This document shows, one piece after another, positions 37,160 through 45,340 of a stretch of DNA of 64,000 nucleotides; within the stretch, counting starts at the first letter, position 1; every line of letters starts with the position of its first letter. This stretch comes from Agrobacterium sp. RAC06. GTDB taxonomy: Bacteria > Pseudomonadota > Alphaproteobacteria > Rhizobiales > Rhizobiaceae. The notes under the pieces were generated by a model, which was not told where the DNA came from, made no database searches, and was given only the letters and a program-made list of their open reading frames with translations. The position numbers were made by a program, and so were the translations under genes. The stretch lies in assembly GCF_001713475.1 (NCBI RefSeq), contig NZ_CP016499.1, positions 2,232,001-2,296,000 of the forward strand. Direction: 5' to 3'.

Positions 37160-37630
37160 ATGGTACCGATGACAGCACATGGGAAGACGAAGACCGATTA
37201 CACCGCAGCGATCCGTACGGTGATGGCCATGATCGAGACGCCGGCGAATACGGTTTTCGATGCCGGGAATTGCCCGGTTCGCGATGTCTTTTCCCATATC
37301 GGGGACAAATGGGCTTCCCTAATCCTGCAGACGCTTGGCTACAGGCCGCACCGTTTCGGCGAGCTTAAGCGAGCAATCCCCGACATCTCGCAGGCCATGC
37401 TCACGGGTACATTGCGCAGCCTCCAGCGCGACGGTCTGGTTCATCGCGAGGTCTTCCCGACCCAGCCGCCAAGTGTCGAGTACAGGCTGACGGAGCTTGG
37501 GCAATCCTTATTGGGGCCAGTCGCGGCCCTGGTGGTCTGGACGGCGGAACATCATGGTCGCATCCGCGAGGCGCGGGCTCTCTATGATGGCGAGAATCCG
37601 CCCGTGAAGAAGAAGGTCGCAGCCGCCTGA
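37160..37630 (+). CDS. HxlR-family transcriptional regulator (QorR/YodB-like)
   Basis: The 156-residue winged-helix protein has the HxlR core [52 protein letters not shown] and [14 protein letters not shown]. The single cysteine in GNCPVRD is at the position used for thiol redox sensing in QorR and YodB. It is divergent from the QorB-like gene and probably represses it and itself. ATG at 37169 (MTAHGKTK) is an alternative start. Confidence 0.9.
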   Translation: MVPMTAHGKTKTDYTAAIRTVMAMIETPANTVFDAGNCPVRDVFSHIGDKWASLILQTLGYRPHRFGELKRAIPDISQAMLTGTLRSLQRDGLVHREVFPTQPPSVEYRLTELGQSLLGPVAALVVWTAEHHGRIREARALYDGENPPVKKKVAAA

Positions 37631-37702
37631 CTGGCATGCTTCGCTGGTCAGGAATTTGCTAACCATGCAGATGAACGAAAACGATACGCAGCACCCATAA
37701 AT

Positions 37703-37724
37703 TACCCCCTTATATATGGGGGTA
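37703..37724 (+). promoter_or_regulatory. Hairpin covering the ribosome binding site of the TadG-like gene
   Basis: TACCCCC (37703-37709) and GGGGGTA (37718-37724) are perfect inverted arms around TTATATAT. The second arm carries the only plausible ribosome binding site (GGGGG), 6 nt before ATG 37729. A folded transcript would hide it. Confidence 0.5.
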
Positions 37725-37728
37725 TATT

Positions 37729-39021
37729 ATGTTCAGAAGATTTCTCTGCGACCGCAGTGGCAATTTCGGCGTCTTGACGGCGATCCTGCTTGTGCCCGTC
37801 ATCGGAGCGGCTGGCCTGGCCATCGATATCAGCAACGCGCTGACGGTGCGAAGCACCCTCCAGGCGGCTGCCGACGCAGCTGCGATCGCAGCCGTTGCCG
37901 AAACCTCCGCCGGCGTCATGCAGGCGATGCAAATGAAATCCGACGGACAGCTATCGGCTGCGATCGCAGATGCCAAGAAGGTGTTTCTCGGTCACGCCAA
38001 GATGTCTCAGCACTACGATCTCAAGAACTTCGATGTGGAAGTCGTCAAGACCGGAACCCAGTTAAAGGCCGTCTTCACCTTCAACGCGACCATTCCCACC
38101 ACACTTGCACGGGTCATGGGGCAGAAGGACGTCACCGTCAGCGGCAAGGCCGAAGCCGTCTATCAGACAGACACATTCCGGGACTTCTACCTGCTTCTCG
38201 ACAACACGCCGTCCATGGGCGTCGGAGCGACTCCGGCAGACGTCACCAAGATGGTCAACAACACCAGAGACAAGTGTGCCTTCGCGTGCCACATCGTCAA
38301 AAACGGTGTCGAGGACACGAACAGCTACTATTACCTCGCCAAGAAACTCGGCGTGACGATCCGCATCGACGTCGTGGCCAAGGCGACGGCAGCGCTCATG
38401 GACACGGCCAAGAAGTCGCGCAAGAGCTCCAATCAGTATCGCATGGCCGTCTACACCTTCGGCGAACGGGCCGAGGACACCAAGTTGCTGGAAGTCTCCG
38501 CACTTACCGACAATCTCGATCAGGTTCAGACCAAGGCGTCCAAGATCGGGCTGATGTCGATCCCCTGGCAGGGTTACGACAACGACCAGCAGACAGATTT
38601 CGACCGCGCCCTCAAGAGTATCGGCGATCTCATGGGCGCGTCCGGCACCGGTGCTTCTGCAAGTGATCCGGAAAAGATCGTGTTCTTTGTCTCAGATGGA
38701 GTGGGCGACGCCTACAAGCCAAGCACCTGCACCAAGAAGACCACCAATGGGCGCTGTCAGGAGCCGATCGACACCGCGCAATGCGAAGCCCTCAAGAAGA
38801 AGGGCTATCGCATCGCCGTTCTCTATACGACCTATCTGCCGCTTCCCACCAATGACTGGTACAAGAGGTGGATCAGCCCGTTCCAGTCCGAAATCCCTAC
38901 GCGCATGCAGTCTTGCGCATCGCCGGGTCTCTATTTCGAAGTGAGCCCGAGCGAGGGCATCGCAGACGCCATGAATGCGCTATTCCTCAAGATCGTGAGC
39001 ACGCCCCGGATCTCCAGCTGA
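37729..39021 (+). CDS. TadG-like pilus-assembly/VWA protein
   Basis: The 430-residue protein has a short N-terminus FRRFLCDRSGNFGVLTAILL leading into one membrane helix (about 13-35) and the repeat-like TLQAAADAAAIAAV typical of TadG/TadE proteins. The rest is an extracellular VWA-like domain. Its metal site is imperfect (LLLDNTPSMGVG in place of DxSxS), while FFVSDGVGD is present. Several cysteine pairs (DKCAFACHI) suggest disulphides. tad/cpa pilus genes are absent nearby, so this is a solitary copy, common in Rhizobiaceae. Its exact function is unknown. Confidence 0.85.
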   Translation: MFRRFLCDRSGNFGVLTAILLVPVIGAAGLAIDISNALTVRSTLQAAADAAAIAAVAETSAGVMQAMQMKSDGQLSAAIADAKKVFLGHAKMSQHYDLKNFDVEVVKTGTQLKAVFTFNATIPTTLARVMGQKDVTVSGKAEAVYQTDTFRDFYLLLDNTPSMGVGATPADVTKMVNNTRDKCAFACHIVKNGVEDTNSYYYLAKKLGVTIRIDVVAKATAALMDTAKKSRKSSNQYRMAVYTFGERAEDTKLLEVSALTDNLDQVQTKASKIGLMSIPWQGYDNDQQTDFDRALKSIGDLMGASGTGASASDPEKIVFFVSDGVGDAYKPSTCTKKTTNGRCQEPIDTAQCEALKKKGYRIAVLYTTYLPLPTNDWYKRWISPFQSEIPTRMQSCASPGLYFEVSPSEGIADAMNALFLKIVSTPRISS

Positions 39022-39038
39022 GAGTACGATCCGAGGGC

Positions 39039-40325
39039 TCAGCTTCTCCGCATGGGGAAGCCCTGCAGGGACACGGTGTTGCCGTCACTGAACGCCAGGC
39101 CCTCTCGCTCGAAGGCCTCTCGAATCGCGCTCAGCGAGGCCGGCCGCGTCGAACGCTCTCCCTCCCCCTCGATCCGCCGGATCGACGAGACCGATACGCC
39201 GGACTGCCGCGAAAGGTCTTCGAGGGTCCATTGCAACATGGCCCGTCCCGCCCGGATCTGCATCGGCGTCACCGAGGGATCGGCGGCAGACCCGCCGCTG
39301 CCCATCATGGCAAATTCCTGATGGCGGATGATCATGCCCAGCCATTCATGCGAGCGCCCACCCTTGTGAAGCACGGGCACTGCGCGGGCATGAAACCATT
39401 CATATTCACCGTCCGCCCGACGGATGCGCTGATTGGAGCTATAAGGAGAGAGCGAGGAAACAGCTTGTTGCCAGGCGGCGTTCACCGCTTCGCGATCATC
39501 TGGGTGGACCGCGCTTAGCCAGTTGCCGTCGAACATATCGGACTCACGTTGCCCGGTCAGCGTCGTCCAGCCAGAGGAAAATACGGGCTCGCCAGCCGCC
39601 GTCGCGCGCCATTCCATGGTCGCGACGGCGCTGATCAATGCTCTGTAGCGGCCGGTGCTTTCGTCCAGCGCCTGACGGCTCTCATGTTGTTGCGAGACGT
39701 CCTGGAGGAGCCCGATGGCGCGCGCCGGGCGCTGCTCGGCGTCAAGCACCACCTCGGACCGGAACTCGACCCAGCGTACGGTCCTGTCGCCGCGGATGAT
39801 GCGAAAATTCCGATTCACAGGCACACCCGAGCGTATCAGCGACCAGATATCTTCGCAGAATGTGCGATCCTCCGGATGTACCTGGTCGACCAGATCCGTC
39901 ATTCGGAACGGCAGGGTTTGCTTAACCCCGATCACTCGCAAGAGGCCCGGGCTGCAGCTGCATTGACCGGTGGTGATATCGCAGGTCCAGAAGCCTGTAT
40001 TGCCGTTTTCTTCGACGAGTTTCAGGAAATGTGTCGACGAAACGCCTGATATCTTCCTGGCGGCAATAGACGCGTCTCCCGCCTGTGCGGAAGAGGCATC
40101 ACCCAGGGCGGAATCCAGAAAACTTCTCATTGCAGTTCGGCAAAGTCCATCATGCGTCCGACGGGAAAGCCCTCGATCTCGGTCTATTGACAACAGTTCT
40201 CCCTGAAATGGGACGCTAGCGGCGGCGAAGGCTGCAGACAAGGGTGAAGTGGAAGATTGTGAATGCGCGCGGCCCGAAGGCGCAGCGTTTCTCTCCGCCA
40301 TCTCAACAATACGTCCCGATCTCAA
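39039..40325 (-). CDS. PAS-PAS-HTH (XRE-type) signalling regulator
   Basis: The 428-residue protein has two PAS/PAC domains (about 100-220: GNTGFWTCDITTGQCSCS, HPEDRTFCED; and about 228-350: MEWRATAAGEPVFSSGW, HPDDREAVN). A C-terminal lambda-repressor-type HTH follows (about 362-415: IRAGRAMLQWTLEDLSRQSG, VSSIRRIEGEGE). Kinase or cyclase domains are absent, so the PAS pair probably controls DNA binding directly. The start is uncertain: TTG 40325 gives the longest frame, ATG 40301 or ATG 40130 (MRSFLDSALG) are alternatives. Confidence 0.85.
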   Translation of the reverse strand: MRSGRIVEMAERNAAPSGRAHSQSSTSPLSAAFAAASVPFQGELLSIDRDRGLSRRTHDGLCRTAMRSFLDSALGDASSAQAGDASIAARKISGVSSTHFLKLVEENGNTGFWTCDITTGQCSCSPGLLRVIGVKQTLPFRMTDLVDQVHPEDRTFCEDIWSLIRSGVPVNRNFRIIRGDRTVRWVEFRSEVVLDAEQRPARAIGLLQDVSQQHESRQALDESTGRYRALISAVATMEWRATAAGEPVFSSGWTTLTGQRESDMFDGNWLSAVHPDDREAVNAAWQQAVSSLSPYSSNQRIRRADGEYEWFHARAVPVLHKGGRSHEWLGMIIRHQEFAMMGSGGSAADPSVTPMQIRAGRAMLQWTLEDLSRQSGVSVSSIRRIEGEGERSTRPASLSAIREAFEREGLAFSDGNTVSLQGFPMRRS

Positions 40326-40421
40326 GCCTCATCCATGAGGAAACACGCAAGCAGCAGGCTTGTTGTTGGCCCATGATCATGGCAGGAAGTTTCCAGATGA
40401 GCATCACGAGAGAGCCATAGC

Positions 40422-40592
40422 ATGTCGAACGTCATCAAGTTCGAGCGCCCGCCCGAAGACAAACCGCCGAAGCCGAAGGCCAGTGTTTCACCTTCGATGC
40501 GCAAGATCCTGATCTGGGCCGGGATCGCCGCGGCATTCGTGCTTGCATGGGCCTATTTTACCCTTGTCGGCGGCGGCGCTGCTCCGGCTTGA
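40422..40592 (+). CDS. Small single-span membrane protein, 56 residues
   Basis: This short gene begins MSNVIKFERPPEDKPPKPK and has one hydrophobic helix (ILIWAGIAAAFVLAWAYFTL), then ends GGGAAPA. The proline- and charge-rich N-terminus followed by a single helix is typical of small inner-membrane proteins in Rhizobiales. The ATG follows AGAGAG by a usual distance. It is divergent from the PAS-HTH gene and convergent with kdgK. The function is unknown. Confidence 0.65.
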   Translation: MSNVIKFERPPEDKPPKPKASVSPSMRKILIWAGIAAAFVLAWAYFTLVGGGAAPA

Positions 40593-40604
40593 GCCCAAGG
40601 CTCC

Positions 40605-41525
40605 TTAGGCCTGCGTTACGGCATCCGGGACCAAAGCTCCCCGGGCGCCTATTACCCTACCCGCCAGTCTGGCGCCGGCAGCAACCGCATTCTCAACGGA
40701 TGCGCCATTCAGTTCTGCAGCCAGGTAGCCAGCGTTGAAACTGTCGCCTGCAGCGGTCGTATCAACAACATGTTCGACCGAGGGGATGGAGAAGCGGGAC
40801 AGTTCACCGCTGCTGCCTGCAAATGTGACGTCCTCGGATCCGTTCTTGACGATGACCCTTCGAGCCCCTTCCGCCTGATAACGTTTCGCCGTCGCGGCTG
40901 GATCGGCATCGCCAAACCATGTCGCCTCGTCTTCGAAGGACGGAAGGCAGAGGTCACTCACCGCGGCCGCCCGATGCACCCAGCCCCTCATGGTCTCCGG
41001 GTTGTCCCAGAGACGCGGCCGGAGATTGGGGTCGAAGACAACCGTTCCGCCCTTGCCTGCAAACTGGCCAAGCGCCTCGATCAGCGCCAGACGGTCCTGG
41101 TTCGAGAGAATGGCCAAGGTGATGCCGGACCAGTAGGCGAGATCCGCGCCCTCAAGTGCACGATTGAGGGCCCCAGGATCACTGGCGAGCCGCTTTGCGG
41201 CACTATCGTTGCGCCAATAGGTGAAACTGCGCTCGCCGTCCTTCAAGGTGATGTAGTAGAGCCCGATCGTCTTGTCGGGCAGGCGGCGGACATGGTCGGT
41301 CCCGATGCCCTCACTGTTAAGGAAATCGACCATCCTGTCGGAGAGCCCGTCCGTACCGACGGCGCTCACATAGTCGACCTGCCAGTCCTGCCCCAGACTG
41401 TGACGCAGGTAATAGGCGGTATTGAGCGTGTCTCCGGCGAACCCCATGCTGAGCATACCGGGTGAACCGGTCTCCGACAGCTCGCCCATGCATTCGCCGA
41501 TCGATACGATCCGTCCCATCTTCAT
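40605..41525 (-). CDS. kdgK: 2-keto-3-deoxygluconate kinase (PfkB family)
   Basis: The 306-residue ribokinase-fold enzyme phosphorylates 2-keto-3-deoxygluconate to KDPG for the Entner-Doudoroff aldolase (EC 2.7.1.45). The N-terminal SIGECMGEL and GFAGDTLNTAYYL, the sugar-binding DKTIGLYYI, and the C-terminal catalytic signature DTTAAGDSFNAGYLAAEL (Ala where many PfkB members have Gly) all match KdgK. ATG 41525 and ATG 41519 are both possible, and the GGGGGG run supports either. The much longer upstream frame overlaps kduD and is rejected. It is the last gene of gntR-kduD-kdgK. Confidence 0.9.
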   Translation of the reverse strand: MKMGRIVSIGECMGELSETGSPGMLSMGFAGDTLNTAYYLRHSLGQDWQVDYVSAVGTDGLSDRMVDFLNSEGIGTDHVRRLPDKTIGLYYITLKDGERSFTYWRNDSAAKRLASDPGALNRALEGADLAYWSGITLAILSNQDRLALIEALGQFAGKGGTVVFDPNLRPRLWDNPETMRGWVHRAAAVSDLCLPSFEDEATWFGDADPAATAKRYQAEGARRVIVKNGSEDVTFAGSSGELSRFSIPSVEHVVDTTAAGDSFNAGYLAAELNGASVENAVAAGARLAGRVIGARGALVPDAVTQA

Positions 41526-41554
41526 CCCCCCGCCTTGTCGCTTCCCGTTCCTAC

Positions 41555-42310
41555 CTAGCGCGCCAGCCAACCGCCGTCGACGGGCAGGATCGTGCCGTGC
41601 ACATAAGCGGAGGCGTCCGAGGCCAGGAAGACTGCGGCGCCACCGAGTTCTTCCGGATTGCCCCAGCGGCCTGCCGGGATCCGGCCGAGAATGTCGGTGG
41701 ACCGCTTCGGATCTTCCCGCAAGGCGGTCGTGTTGTTGGTGACGAAATAACCCGGCGCAATCGCGTTCACGTTGATGCCCTTGGCAGCCCATTCACAGGC
41801 CAGCAGGCGGGTCAGCCCCGCGAGGCCACTCTTGGACGCGGTATAGGAGGGAATGCGGATCCCTCCCTGGAAGGAGAGCATGGAAGCGATGTTGATAATC
41901 TTGCCGCGGCCACTCGGAATCATGCGCTTGGCGACGGCCTGCGACAGGAAAAAGGCCGTCTTCAGGTTGACGTCCATGACGGCATCCCAATCAGCTTCGG
42001 TGAAGTCGATGGCATCGGCACGGCGGATGATGCCGGCATTGTTGACGAGAATGTCGACCGAGCCGAAAGCGGATACCGCCGCCTCGACGATATCGTCGAC
42101 CGGCTCGATGGTCGACAGGTCGGCGGCAAAGGATGCGAAACGACCGCCTGCAGCGGCAATCATGGCCTCCGTTTCGTCCATGCCTGATCGGCCGACGCCG
42201 AGAACAGCGGCACCAGCGCCGGCCAGTGCCACGGCAATGGCCTGACCGATGCCGGTATTGGCTCCGGTGACGATGGCCGTGCGGCCCGAAAGGTCGAAGG
42301 ATGGTTTCAT
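41555..42310 (-). CDS. kduD: 2-dehydro-3-deoxy-D-gluconate/5-keto-4-deoxyuronate dehydrogenase (SDR)
   Basis: The 251-residue classical short-chain dehydrogenase has cofactor motif TGANTGIG (15-22), NNAG and the catalytic triad Ser143, Tyr156, Lys160 in YTASK. The overall sequence (INIASMLSFQGGIRIPSY, GINVNAIAPGYFVTNNT, DGGWLAR) is that of KduD, which reduces 2,5-diketo-3-deoxygluconate to 2-keto-3-deoxygluconate in pectin and uronate breakdown. It is 42 nt downstream of the GntR gene and about 30 nt upstream of kdgK. A role in another deoxy-sugar path cannot be excluded. Confidence 0.88.
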   Translation of the reverse strand: MKPSFDLSGRTAIVTGANTGIGQAIAVALAGAGAAVLGVGRSGMDETEAMIAAAGGRFASFAADLSTIEPVDDIVEAAVSAFGSVDILVNNAGIIRRADAIDFTEADWDAVMDVNLKTAFFLSQAVAKRMIPSGRGKIINIASMLSFQGGIRIPSYTASKSGLAGLTRLLACEWAAKGINVNAIAPGYFVTNNTTALREDPKRSTDILGRIPAGRWGNPEELGGAAVFLASDASAYVHGTILPVDGGWLAR

Positions 42311-42352
42311 GATGCTACTCCCGGGATTTCTGGAAAGGATCGCCTGCTTGCT

Positions 42353-43087
42353 CTAGGCGTCAATGAAGAGGTCGGGATCGAGATGCTCGATGGCGTCCAG
42401 TTCCTCAGTCATGCGGCCGATATGCTGGCTCATGGCCAGAACCGCCGCACCGTCGTCGCGGTCACGGATCCCGTCGATGATCGCCGCATGCTCGGCGATG
42501 ACGATATCCAGCCGCCCTGAACGGGGCAGCGTGATGAACCGATAGCGGTCGATATGAACCTTGACCTGCGCAATAACCGTCCAGATCCCGGGGTAACCGG
42601 CGATGTCGGCGATCAACTGATGGAATTCGGTGTCGAGACGGTGGAAGAGCGGAATGTCACCGGCCTCGGCCGCTTTTATCAGGGCCGCCTGATTGTCTTC
42701 GAGCGAGTGCAAGCGGCTGCCGTCCTTCATCGCGACAATGGCGAGCGAGACGGTGGTCACCTCAAGCGCCTTGCGGATAAGGATTGCCTCGTAGAGCGCA
42801 CGGCGGGGTATGCGAGACACGAAAGTGCCCGACTGCGGATAGATCTCCACAAGCCCCTCATCCGCCAGTCTCAGCAGAGCTTCGCGCACAGGCGTGCGGC
42901 TGACACCGAAGCGCTGGCCGAGTTGCTTCTCGTTCAGGGTATCCAACGGCTTCAATTGCAGGCGGACAATTTCGTCCTGCAAGATCGCATGGATCTGCGT
43001 CGCAGCACGTCCATCCCGCGTCCTCCCGCGTTGATGATCGGCAGGAACAATGCGCGAGCGTAACCCGCTTTTGGACATTTCCGACAT
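42353..43087 (-). CDS. GntR-family (FCD) regulator of the kduD-kdgK operon
   Basis: The 244-residue protein has a winged helix (about 28-95: QIHAILQDEIVRLQLKPLDT, GVSRTPVREALLRLADEGL) and an FCD ligand domain (about 100-235) with the conserved metal residues in HRLDTEFHQLIAD and HAAIIDGI. The gene opens the operon and starts directly behind a 40-bp palindrome with a GntR-like core, so self-repression is likely. The inducer is probably a keto-deoxy sugar acid (inference). Confidence 0.9.
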   Translation of the reverse strand: MSEMSKSGLRSRIVPADHQRGRTRDGRAATQIHAILQDEIVRLQLKPLDTLNEKQLGQRFGVSRTPVREALLRLADEGLVEIYPQSGTFVSRIPRRALYEAILIRKALEVTTVSLAIVAMKDGSRLHSLEDNQAALIKAAEAGDIPLFHRLDTEFHQLIADIAGYPGIWTVIAQVKVHIDRYRFITLPRSGRLDIVIAEHAAIIDGIRDRDDGAAVLAMSQHIGRMTEELDAIEHLDPDLFIDA

Positions 43088-43091
43088 GCGG

Positions 43092-43131
43092 CCTCCGAAA
43101 ACTGAGATACTAGTATATCAGTTTTCGGAGG
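43092..43131. promoter_or_regulatory. 40-bp near-perfect palindrome with GntR-type core, overlapping the ribosome binding site
   Basis: Outer arms CCTCCGAAAACTGA (43092-43105) and TCAGTTTTCGGAGG (43118-43131) are perfect complements. The inner ATACTAGTAT (43107-43116) is itself a palindrome like known FCD-type GntR operators. Only the base pair 43106/43117 fails to match. On the minus strand the GGAGG of the inner-left arm serves as ribosome binding site for the GntR gene (ATG 43087), so the element could act both as operator and as mRNA hairpin. Confidence 0.7.
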
Positions 43132-43150
43132 CTGTAAATGCAAGGAGCCT

Positions 43151-43178
43151 CTGTTTCAAGCCACCGTTTCTGAAACAG
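43151..43178 (-). terminator. Inverted repeat downstream of the methyltransferase gene
   Basis: CTGTTTCA (43151-43158) and TGAAACAG (43171-43178) are perfect 8-bp arms with a 12-nt loop, 35 nt after the methyltransferase stop. A T-run is lacking, so it is only a weak terminator candidate and could instead be an operator for the operon next to it. Confidence 0.3.
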
Positions 43179-43212
43179 CTATACAGTCAGGAAAGGCAGT
43201 AATGCGATGACG

Positions 43213-44022
43213 TCACTTCTCGGCGCAGATCGCGTAGCGGTGCTGAGTGGCTCGCTCCAGGCCTTTGAAAAACGAGAAGTTCTTGCGTTGCGCCCTGTGT
43301 ATAGCAGCCATGTCCTGATCAACGGTGATTTTTGAGAAGCCCGCCTTCTTCAGAAGATCTGCAACGGCATGCGCGTGAGCACCGCCGGAAAAATGAACGC
43401 GGGACAGGATACGGGTGTGCGTTTCGGCCATATCGGGATTCGGGGCGCCGTGCAGGGCATCGCGGGCCAGACCGAGGCGGCGCGCGAAACCGGTCAGCTT
43501 TTTCAAGAGACGGGTCAATGTGGAGGTGTTGACGAAGTCGCCATCGACGATCAGCACCTTGCCACCCGGTTTCAGGACGCGGTGCCACTCCTTGAAGCAG
43601 GCAAGCGGATCGACGAGCGTCCAGACAAGGTGACGATTGGTGATCACATCATAGGCCTCGTCGTCCTCCATGGTGCGCTCGGCGTCACCCATCAGAAAGC
43701 GGATCTGTCGTCCACGGTCCTTGGCCTTTGCCTGCGCGCGCTCCAGCATTGGCTCGGCCCAATCCAGCCCGGTAACCTTGAAGCCGAGATCGTCGAGCAG
43801 GTGCGAGATCACGGCCGTTCCGCAGGCGAGGTCGAGCGCTGCCCGCCCCTCGCCTTCGCCGAGATGCTTGCGGAACAGGGCGTGCCAGGCCGCCCGCTCG
43901 TCTTCCGAAAAGATCTCGTGACCCGGCTGAGTGTCGAATGTCTCGGCCCGCAGAGACCAGTAGGCTTTGATTTCGTCGCGAAGGTCATGGTTGGAGAGGG
44001 AGCTAACGGCTTGCATTTTCAC
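43213..44022 (-). CDS. Class I SAM-dependent methyltransferase
   Basis: The 269-residue methyltransferase has motif I as ALDLACGTAVISHLL, a post-I acidic VTGLDWAEPML, and motif II/III as AYDVITNRHLVWTL and RVLKPGGKVLIVDGDF. The N-terminus IKAYWSLRAETFDTQPGHE is typical of the UbiE/Methyltransf_11 group found next to rhizobial iron-siderophore importers. It is divergent from that importer and shares its iron-responsive operator, so it is probably iron-regulated. The methyl acceptor is unknown. Confidence 0.85.
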   Translation of the reverse strand: MKMQAVSSLSNHDLRDEIKAYWSLRAETFDTQPGHEIFSEDERAAWHALFRKHLGEGEGRAALDLACGTAVISHLLDDLGFKVTGLDWAEPMLERAQAKAKDRGRQIRFLMGDAERTMEDDEAYDVITNRHLVWTLVDPLACFKEWHRVLKPGGKVLIVDGDFVNTSTLTRLLKKLTGFARRLGLARDALHGAPNPDMAETHTRILSRVHFSGGAHAHAVADLLKKAGFSKITVDQDMAAIHRAQRKNFSFFKGLERATQHRYAICAEK

Positions 44023-44073
44023 GGTCTTTCGGATTCGGGCAGAGAGGCTGGAACACTTCTAAAAGATAATTCT

Positions 44074-44088
44074 TGACTGATAAAGTCA
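44074..44088. promoter_or_regulatory. Iron-responsive operator (TGA-N9-TCA, RirA type)
   Basis: TGACTGATAAAGTCA at 44074-44088 is an exact TGA-N9-TCA motif, the operator recognised by the iron repressor RirA in Rhizobiaceae. It lies 45 nt before the importer start codon and 52 nt before the methyltransferase start, so one site could control both directions under iron-replete conditions. Confidence 0.75.
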
Positions 44089-44132
44089 TAAAAACATAGA
44101 TCACGACATAATCACAAGCAGGAGAACTGATC

Positions 44133-45272
44133 GTGTTCAAAATGGAGAAGGTGGCTTCTGCCGCCGCGATTTCGCTCGTCCTTTTTTCAAGCGTCGCGTT
44201 GGCTGGCGAGACCGTGAAGATCACGGACATCACTGGTCGTGAGGTCGAGGTGAGCGTTCCGGTCGAACGCGTCATTCTCGGCGAGGGTCGTCAGATCTAC
44301 TTCACGGCAGCACTCGACACCGACAATCCGTTCGGCCGCGTCATTGGCTGGCGCGACGACTTCAAGAAGGCCGACCTCGATGGCTACAACATCTACCTGA
44401 AGAAATTTCCGGAGATGGAGAAGATCCCAACCTTCGGCGGCATGAAGGACGGCACCTTCGACATCGAGCAGGCAGTTGCACTGAAGCCCGACGTCATCAT
44501 CATGAACACGGAAGCAAAGTCTGCGACTGAAGAGAGCGGTTATATCGAGAAGCTCGCCGCCGTTGGCATTCCGCTCGTCTACATCGACTTCCGCGAAAAG
44601 CCGATGGAGCACACGGATGATTCCATGCGCATCATCGGCAAGCTGTTCGGCAAGGAAGAGCGCGCCGAAGAATTCGTCAAGTTCCATGACGAGCAGATCG
44701 CCAAGGTGACCGACGTGCTGGCCAGCCAGACGGACCTGAAAAAGCCTGTCGTCTTCATGGAACGCGCCGGTGGCTATTCCGACGATTGCTGCATGTCCTT
44801 CGGCAACGAGAACTTCGGCAAGATGGTCGAACTCGCCGGCGGCGTGAACATGGCCAAGGACTTCATCCCGGGCACCTTCGGCACCGTCAATCCGGAGCAG
44901 ATCATCGCATCGAACCCCGACCAGGTCATCGTGACCGGCTCGAACTGGGAACTGTATGTTCCCGGCGGCAAGTGGGTCGGCGTTGGTCCGGGCGCCGACA
45001 AGGCTGAAGCCGCGCGCAAGCTTTCCGAGCTGATGAAGCGCCCCGGCTTCACCGACATCAAGGCCGTCCAGGATGGCAATGTGCACGCGATCTGGCACCA
45101 GTTCTACAACAGCCCGTACCAGTTCGTTGCCGTACAGCAGATCGCCAAGTGGCTGCATCCGGATCTCTTCAAGGATCTCGACGCGGACGCCACCTTCAAG
45201 GACATGCATGAGCGCTTCCTGCCGGTCGATTACCAGCCTGGCTACTTCGCCTCGCTGAAGGCTGGCTCCTGA
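44133..45272 (+). CDS. Iron-siderophore-type ABC transporter substrate-binding protein
   Basis: The 379-residue periplasmic (FepB/BtuF-type helical-linker) binding protein has a signal peptide (1-24, VALA-GE). The family features are present: VEVSVPVERVILGEG, TFDIEQAVALKPDVIIMNT, PLVYIDF and NPEQIIASNPDQVIVTGS. The start is GTG 44133 with AGGAG 8 nt upstream. The iron operator and the following FecCD permease and ATPase point to an iron(III)-siderophore or related iron complex. Heme or cobalamin is less likely given the operator. The exact ligand is unresolved. Confidence 0.9.
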   Translation: MFKMEKVASAAAISLVLFSSVALAGETVKITDITGREVEVSVPVERVILGEGRQIYFTAALDTDNPFGRVIGWRDDFKKADLDGYNIYLKKFPEMEKIPTFGGMKDGTFDIEQAVALKPDVIIMNTEAKSATEESGYIEKLAAVGIPLVYIDFREKPMEHTDDSMRIIGKLFGKEERAEEFVKFHDEQIAKVTDVLASQTDLKKPVVFMERAGGYSDDCCMSFGNENFGKMVELAGGVNMAKDFIPGTFGTVNPEQIIASNPDQVIVTGSNWELYVPGGKWVGVGPGADKAEAARKLSELMKRPGFTDIKAVQDGNVHAIWHQFYNSPYQFVAVQQIAKWLHPDLFKDLDADATFKDMHERFLPVDYQPGYFASLKAGS

Positions 45273-45284
45273 CATCCATCCGGC

Positions 45285-45304
45285 CGGCCGGCGACCGCCG
45301 GCCG
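45285..45304 (+). promoter_or_regulatory. GC-rich intercistronic hairpin after the siderophore-binding-protein gene
   Basis: CGGCCGGC (45285-45292) and GCCGGCCG (45297-45304) form an 8-bp stem with a 4-nt loop between the binding-protein and permease genes. There is no T-run. It is the same placement seen after the other binding-protein genes of this window. Confidence 0.6.
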
Positions 45305-45340
45305 CTTGCCCTTGGGGGCGTAACCGACAGGAAAAGACTT

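Noticed and set aside
40605..41792. Longer start for kdgK at 41792
   Set aside because: The extra N-terminal part lies inside kduD in another frame and has no family match. PfkB proteins start at SIGECMGEL.
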